Source: Chloroflexota bacterium (GTDB taxonomy: Bacteria; Chloroflexota; Dehalococcoidia; UBA3495). Taken from it: DNA of 9,252 bases. The first letter of the stretch is position 1; every line of letters begins with the position of its first letter. The notes under the pieces are model-generated. The model was given only the letters and a program-made list of their open reading frames with translations, was not told the DNA's origin and ran no database searches. Below, piece after piece: positions 6,082-9,252 of this stretch. Both the position numbers and the translations under genes were made by a program. The DNA is taken from assembly GCA_022563275.1 (NCBI GenBank), contig JADFNR010000127.1, forward strand, positions 1 to 9,252, read 5' to 3'.

Positions 6082-7491
6082 ATGAAAATGTACATCAACG
6101 GTGAATGGGTAGACCGGGCAGAAACTATCCCTGTGTTAAATCCCTTCGATAATTCGGTGATTGACACGGTTCCCAGAGGGACCGCGCCTGATATGGATCT
6201 GGCTATCAGCAGCGCGGTGCGCGGAGCTAAGGCGATGGCCAAGCTCACTTCCTACGAACGTTACGCAATATTGAACCGGACCGCGGAGCTCATGAGCCAA
6301 CGGGCTGAGGAATTGGGGCAGATGATCACTCTAGAAGAGGGCAAGGTACTCTCCGAAGGCCGGGGCGAGGTGCAGCGTGCCATCCAAACTATCACCATCT
6401 CATCGGAAGAAGCCAAGCGGCTCCACGGCGAGACCGTGCCATTGGACGCAGCTCCGGGAAATGTCAACCAATTCGGCTTTACGATCAGGGTACCAGTGGG
6501 AGTCGTAGCGGCAATCAGCCCCTTTAATTTCCCTCTTAACCTCGTGTGTCACAAGGTTGGTCCGGCGTTGGCCGCTGGCAATTCGGTAGTGCTCAAGCCC
6601 GCCGGCGACACCCCATTATCTGCCCTGAAGCTCGTCGAGATTTTGTTGGAGGCTGGCGTTCCCGAGGAAGGGATTCAATGCATCACCGGACCGGGCAGCG
6701 AAATCGGGGATGTACTGACCGGCGACCCCCGGGTGCGCAAGATCACTTTTACCGGGAGTGTGGAGGTGGGCGACCGCATCTGCCGTAACGCCGGGATCAA
6801 AAAGATAACGATGGAGCTGGGGTCCAACAGCCCCCTGATCGTCATGTCCGACGCCGACATAGAGAAGGTGGCAGCGGCGACGGTAAGTGGTGGTTTTGGT
6901 AACGCCGGCCAGACTTGCATATCCACCCAGCGGGTGTTCGCCGACCGCCGAGTATATGCCGACTTGCTGGACGCTCTGGTGGCTCCCACCGAGGCGTTCA
7001 CCACCGGCAACCCAATGGATGAAACCATGCGCATGGGGCCGATGATCCGGGAGGCGGATGCGGCCAGAGTCGGCCAATGGATCAGCGAAGCGGTGGACCA
7101 AGGGGCGCGGATCGTGGCTGGTGGAGACTGGGAGGGTAACTTTCACTCCCCGACGATCGTGGCCGATGCCACGGCCAACATGCGGATATCCCGAGAGGAG
7201 TTATTCGGCCCAGCGGTAGCGGTCAGCGCCTTCAGCGACATCGACGAAGCGATCAATATGGCCAACGATAGCCGGTTCGGCTTATCGGCCGGAATCTTTA
7301 CTCAAAACATAGACTGGGCCATGCGGTTCGCCAAAGAGGTGGAGTCGGGCAATTTGCACATCAACTCGTCGCCTCAATGGCGAGCCGATCTTATGCCCTA
7401 TGGCGGGCTAAAGGACAGCGGCATGGGCAAAGAGGGGCCGGCCTACGCCGTCCACGAGATGACCGAACTTAAAATGGTGGTGTTCCACTAG
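6082..7491 (+). CDS. NAD(P)-dependent aldehyde dehydrogenase
   Basis: This 469-residue protein has the usual aldehyde dehydrogenase superfamily length. These enzymes oxidise an aldehyde to an acid (or CoA ester) with NAD(P)+ through a thiohemiacetal on Cys. Key residues are present: Asn149 in SPFNFP (oxyanion), Lys172 in LKPAG (cofactor), Gly225-Ser226 in FTGS (Rossmann loop), the general base Glu245 in MELGSNSP, nucleophile Cys279 in GQTCIS, and Glu373 in EELFGP. The C-terminal PYGGLKDSGMGKEGP oligomerisation segment is also intact. GSNSP plus IKKITMELG suggests the lactaldehyde/glyceraldehyde-phosphate/succinate-semialdehyde branch, but substrate is not resolvable. The start is ATG 6082 with only a weak GGA at 6074-6076, and ATG 6088 is an alternative. 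It is a single gene, closed by a terminator. It might oxidise aldehydes from the nearby oxygenase pathway, which is an inference. Confidence 0.93.
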   Translation: MKMYINGEWVDRAETIPVLNPFDNSVIDTVPRGTAPDMDLAISSAVRGAKAMAKLTSYERYAILNRTAELMSQRAEELGQMITLEEGKVLSEGRGEVQRAIQTITISSEEAKRLHGETVPLDAAPGNVNQFGFTIRVPVGVVAAISPFNFPLNLVCHKVGPALAAGNSVVLKPAGDTPLSALKLVEILLEAGVPEEGIQCITGPGSEIGDVLTGDPRVRKITFTGSVEVGDRICRNAGIKKITMELGSNSPLIVMSDADIEKVAAATVSGGFGNAGQTCISTQRVFADRRVYADLLDALVAPTEAFTTGNPMDETMRMGPMIREADAARVGQWISEAVDQGARIVAGGDWEGNFHSPTIVADATANMRISREELFGPAVAVSAFSDIDEAINMANDSRFGLSAGIFTQNIDWAMRFAKEVESGNLHINSSPQWRADLMPYGGLKDSGMGKEGPAYAVHEMTELKMVVFH

Positions 7492-7494
7492 GAA

Positions 7495-7511
7495 TTAAGG
7501 AATGGCCTTAA
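7495..7511. repeat. 6-bp hairpin just after aldehyde dehydrogenase
   Basis: TTAAGG-AATGG-CCTTAA begins 3 bases after the stop codon. It is A/T-rich at its base and has no T run, so it is more likely an mRNA 3'-end stem than a terminator. Confidence 0.4.
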
Positions 7512-7559
7512 ACCCTTTCTATCTAGTGGGATAGCTGCTTACCACCTCAGGATGTTGTG

Positions 7560-7590
7560 GGGCGGGTCTAAGACCCGCCCATTTAATTTG
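7560..7590 (+). terminator. Strong hairpin terminator of the aldehyde dehydrogenase gene
   Basis: GGGCGGGTC (7560-7568), loop TAA and GACCCGCCC (7572-7580) form a perfect 9-bp stem followed by ATTTAATTT. It lies about 70 bases after the aldehyde dehydrogenase stop. It also lies about 105 bases beyond the convergent propeller gene, so it may serve both strands. Confidence 0.8.
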
Positions 7591-7694
7591 GGAGTAACTG
7601 GCGTGAATTAACGGCATCCCTATCAATCCGGTTTTCTGCCTAGGGGTGTCCTTAACGTGAGCATGTTGGAACTGTAAATGATACGGCTAGTAGA

Positions 7695-8663
7695 TCAGTT
7701 AGGCGTCCAGGCCAATGCCCTCACTTCAGTGAACTCTTTCTTCAGCTTCTCCCAACTCTCTCCGCCGTCGGCGCTACGATAAAGCTCACCATAGATGCTG
7801 TTGGCCAGTATCAGATCGGGGTCGGAAGAGTGAGTTGCGAAATTCCATATCGGTGAATTGGGTTCCACGGGTAATGGTGGCGTCTCCCATGTTTTCCCAC
7901 CGTCCGTGGACCGCTGAATAGTACCGGTGTTTCCGATGGCCGCATCACCGTTGGCGGCGAACAACACTTGTGCATCATCGGCCTTGACCGCCACCCACCG
8001 GCAATAGGGCATGGGGAAAGACGATGTGACCGCCAGTGATTGGAAGGTCTCTCCTTCGTCCTGGCTAGCGTAAATTTCATTGGGAGTGCTAACCAACAGG
8101 GTTTTCTGCTCTCCAAGACTAATGGCCATACCGTGGATGTCAGGGTTGGTGATGCCGTTATCTACCTGGGCCCAGGTGTCCCCGCCGTCCCGGCTTCGGT
8201 ATACTCCGTCAATCTCCACTCCAGCGTACACCGTGTCTTGGTCCACCGGGTCAACCAGCATCGCGGTGACCCTGGGTGAGCCAATGGCGCATTCCTGGGC
8301 GATGGACGCCGACAGCTTTTGCCAGCTCTGACCACCGTCTTTGGAGCGGAACACGAAGGGAGGACTGGTACCAACAAAAATGGTGTCGGAATCCGATGGA
8401 TCGATCGCGATTGACCAGATATTCAGTCCGGCCATAGGGGAATCCAGCTTCACCCAATTTCTGCCGCTATCTTCGCTACGGTAGATCCCGTTATTGGAGC
8501 CTGCGTACACAACGTTGGGACTCTGCGGATCTACCGCCAAAGCCCTGATCTGGGATTCCCCTGGAATAGGATCTCGAATACGGCTCCAACTCTCACCGCT
8601 GTCGGCACTTTGAAATAGCCCTGCGCCCGTAGTTCCCACCAGAATGCTGTAGTTACCGGACAT
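7695..8663 (-). CDS. Ycf48/BNR-like seven-bladed beta-propeller protein
   Basis: This 322-residue protein consists of seven repeats, each with an Asp-box (S-x-D-x-G-x-x-W/F). They start near residues 19, 63, 107, 157, 200, 252 and 297 (for example QSADSGESW, YRSEDSGRNW, YRSRDGGDTW, YRSADGGESW). The fifth box has Phe in place of Trp. Seven boxes suggest a complete seven-bladed propeller like Ycf48 or BNR/sialidase-type folds. No sialidase catalytic arginines or other enzymatic motif can be recognised. There is no signal peptide or membrane helix, so a cytoplasmic protein is expected, unlike many secreted relatives. AAGGAGG lies 7 bases before the ATG (complement of 8671-8677). It stands alone, convergent with the aldehyde dehydrogenase. 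Function is unknown, with protein or ligand binding most likely. Confidence 0.88.
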   Translation of the reverse strand: MSGNYSILVGTTGAGLFQSADSGESWSRIRDPIPGESQIRALAVDPQSPNVVYAGSNNGIYRSEDSGRNWVKLDSPMAGLNIWSIAIDPSDSDTIFVGTSPPFVFRSKDGGQSWQKLSASIAQECAIGSPRVTAMLVDPVDQDTVYAGVEIDGVYRSRDGGDTWAQVDNGITNPDIHGMAISLGEQKTLLVSTPNEIYASQDEGETFQSLAVTSSFPMPYCRWVAVKADDAQVLFAANGDAAIGNTGTIQRSTDGGKTWETPPLPVEPNSPIWNFATHSSDPDLILANSIYGELYRSADGGESWEKLKKEFTEVRALAWTPN

Positions 8664-8743
8664 CGCAACGCCTCCTTGTCTCGTTATTTTCTGAATTTCA
8701 AGGTCGGACTTCGCAGAGTTTGAATCCTACTTGAATGGGAGCA

Positions 8744-8774
8744 ATATACACCTGGGCCCAATATACCTGTCAAT
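8744..8774 (-). promoter_or_regulatory. Candidate promoter of the propeller gene with repeated CAATATAC motif
   Basis: On the minus strand TTGACA (8769-8774) is a perfect -35 box. TATATT (8744-8749) could be the -10 at 19 bases, and overlapping hexamers give 17-18. On the plus strand CAATATAC occurs at 8743-8750 and again at 8760-8767, each followed by CTG. One copy covers the proposed -10 and the other the spacer, so a regulator might bind them. It lies about 80 bases upstream of the ATG. Confidence 0.45.
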
Positions 8775-8838
8775 CTTAGATTTTGGCTAATTCCCAACGA
8801 AATCCGCAGGTGTCTGAACAATGGTTTCTCGGATTCCT

Positions 8839-8862
8839 GCTAACAGATTTGCTAACGGTTTT
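8839..8862. repeat. Two tandem 12-base GCTAAC repeats
   Basis: GCTAACAGATTT is followed directly by GCTAACGGTTTT (10 of 12 identical). The same GCTAAC core appears once downstream of element B (5922-5927). Just downstream ACGGAA is repeated (8873-8878 and 8884-8889). Small direct repeats beside a tRNA-like site would suit recombinase arm sites, but this is only a suggestion. The 8664-8928 gap otherwise shows no gene. Confidence 0.4.
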
Positions 8863-8928
8863 GATGGCACCGGACGGAACAAAACGGAATCCGATGTGTA
8901 GACCAATCTTCAGCGACCATTTACGATA

Positions 8929-9020
8929 ATACGAAATCGTATCTGACAGGACGGGATAGGTCGAGTAGCGTCAGGCTCCAAAACCAGCGGCCAGGGGTTC
9001 GAATCCGCTCACTCCTACCA
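8929..9020 (+). pseudogene. tRNA-Trp-like degenerate element, copy C, with upstream TACG hairpin
   Basis: ATACG-AAAT-CGTAT (8929-8942) and CTGA precede a 73-base unit (8948-9020). It begins AGGACGG and ends CACTCCT-A-CCA, so four acceptor pairs and an encoded CCA remain. The T-arm is AGGGG, TTCGAAT, CCGCT with one G-G mismatch. The anticodon loop CTCCAAA carries CCA, the Trp anticodon, but its flanking stem (TCAGG/ACCAG) hardly pairs and the D-arm is not normal. It is closer to a tRNA than copy B yet probably non-functional. The shared ACCAG in both copies suggests a common ancestor that was already altered. Confidence 0.6.
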
Positions 9021-9038
9021 TTTTTTGGCGCGATAAAT

Positions 9039-9060
9039 GCCCCTGACGGAAGTTGGAGGC
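9039..9060. terminator. Weak hairpin downstream of copy C, between it and the carrier gene
   Basis: GCCCCTGAC (9039-9047), tetraloop GGAA and GTTGGAGGC (9052-9060) form a stem with G-T pairs and one C-A mismatch. CTTTGGTT follows on the plus strand. Its position matches the perfect terminator after copy B, so it looks like its degraded counterpart. It also lies 16 bases beyond the minus-strand carrier gene and might help end that transcript. Confidence 0.45.
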
Positions 9061-9076
9061 CTTTGGTTGTGGAGGG

Positions 9077-9252
9077 CTACCCCTCCCCCTCCGGGACCAA
9101 CACCACCAGCCGCATGCCCCGGTCGACCCGGTCTCCCTCCTGCACCGATACGCGCTGTACCGTGCCATCTCTCGGAGACTTTACGATCTGCTCGGTCTTC
9201 ATGGACTCGATGGTCACCAGGTCTTGGCCGGCTTCCACGACGTCGTCGGCGG
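9077..9252 (-). CDS. C-terminal end of a biotin/lipoyl carrier domain (probable acyl-CoA carboxylase biotin subunit)
   Basis: The frame runs in from the right edge and stops at TAG (complement of 9077-9079), giving 57 residues. The TIESMKTEQIV segment is the biotinyl/lipoyl attachment hairpin, and its Lys (codon at complement 9197-9199) is the one modified. It is followed by SPRDGTVQRVSVQEGDRVDRGMRL in two halves typical of the domain's second repeat (PxDGxV, then GDxVxxGxxL). ESMK and the C-terminal position favour a biotin carrier of an acyl-CoA or pyruvate carboxylase over lipoyl E2 proteins, where the domain is N-terminal. The upstream part is outside the window, so whether it is a separate carrier or the end of a long biotin carboxylase subunit cannot be told. 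Confidence 0.8.
   Translation of the reverse strand, partial: ADDVVEAGQDLVTIESMKTEQIVKSPRDGTVQRVSVQEGDRVDRGMRLVVLVPEGEG

Noticed and set aside
8821..8898. 25-codon frame starting at an ATG before element C, considered as the tail of an integrase
   Set aside because: Too short, no catalytic motif, and upstream sequence is interrupted by a stop in that frame.

Overview
The window is a patchwork of bacterial DNA, read here without any database. It has a left part (1 to about 1275) with membrane-subunit genes of a hydrogenase-4/formate hydrogenlyase-type complex, and a right part (about 1275 to 9252) with catabolic genes. The right part contains a ring-hydroxylating oxygenase, an acyl-CoA dehydrogenase-fold flavoprotein, an aldehyde dehydrogenase, an Asp-box beta-propeller and a biotin carrier domain. 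The left part looks lower in GC (roughly half) than the oxygenase operon (clearly above 60% by eye). Ring-hydroxylating oxygenases, Ycf48-like propellers and acyl-CoA-type enzymes together would fit an uncultured marine or soil lineage such as the SAR202 Chloroflexota. That is a guess from gene content, not something the sequence proves.

Layout. 1-86: C-terminal end of a HyfC/HycD (NuoH-like) subunit. 83-733: complete HyfE. 736-1281: the first third of HyfF, which then runs into antisense hydrolase sequence. 1269-1964 (minus): a meta-cleavage-product type alpha/beta hydrolase that lacks its C-terminal part and catalytic His. The two genes are cut at the same point, so about 1268-1285 is a rearrangement breakpoint or an assembly chimera. 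2035-2063: candidate promoter. 2116-5282: three-gene plus-strand operon (Rieske oxygenase alpha, beta, ACAD-fold flavoprotein). 5283-6081: about 800 bases without a convincing gene but rich in hairpins. 6082-7491: aldehyde dehydrogenase, closed by a strong terminator. 7695-8663 (minus): seven-Asp-box propeller with its own candidate promoter. 9077-9252 (minus): C-terminal end of a biotin/lipoyl carrier domain running off the window.

The most unusual feature is a family of three related elements at about 5308-5385, 5774-5915 and 8929-9060. The two better copies consist of a short TACG hairpin, a 73-base degenerate tRNA-Trp-like unit and a GGCGC-A-rich tail leading into a hairpin. The third keeps only the T-arm, acceptor end and tail. 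They bracket the hairpin-rich gap and the aldehyde dehydrogenase/propeller segment. They look like tRNA 3'-end attachment-site scars or a small tRNA-derived dispersed repeat. No integrase gene lies in the window.

Functionally, the operon could oxygenate an aromatic or other hydrophobic substrate, with the hydrolase and aldehyde dehydrogenase as possible downstream steps. The ferredoxin, reductase, dihydrodiol dehydrogenase and ring-cleavage enzyme are absent here, and the hydrolase is broken, so no complete pathway can be reconstructed.
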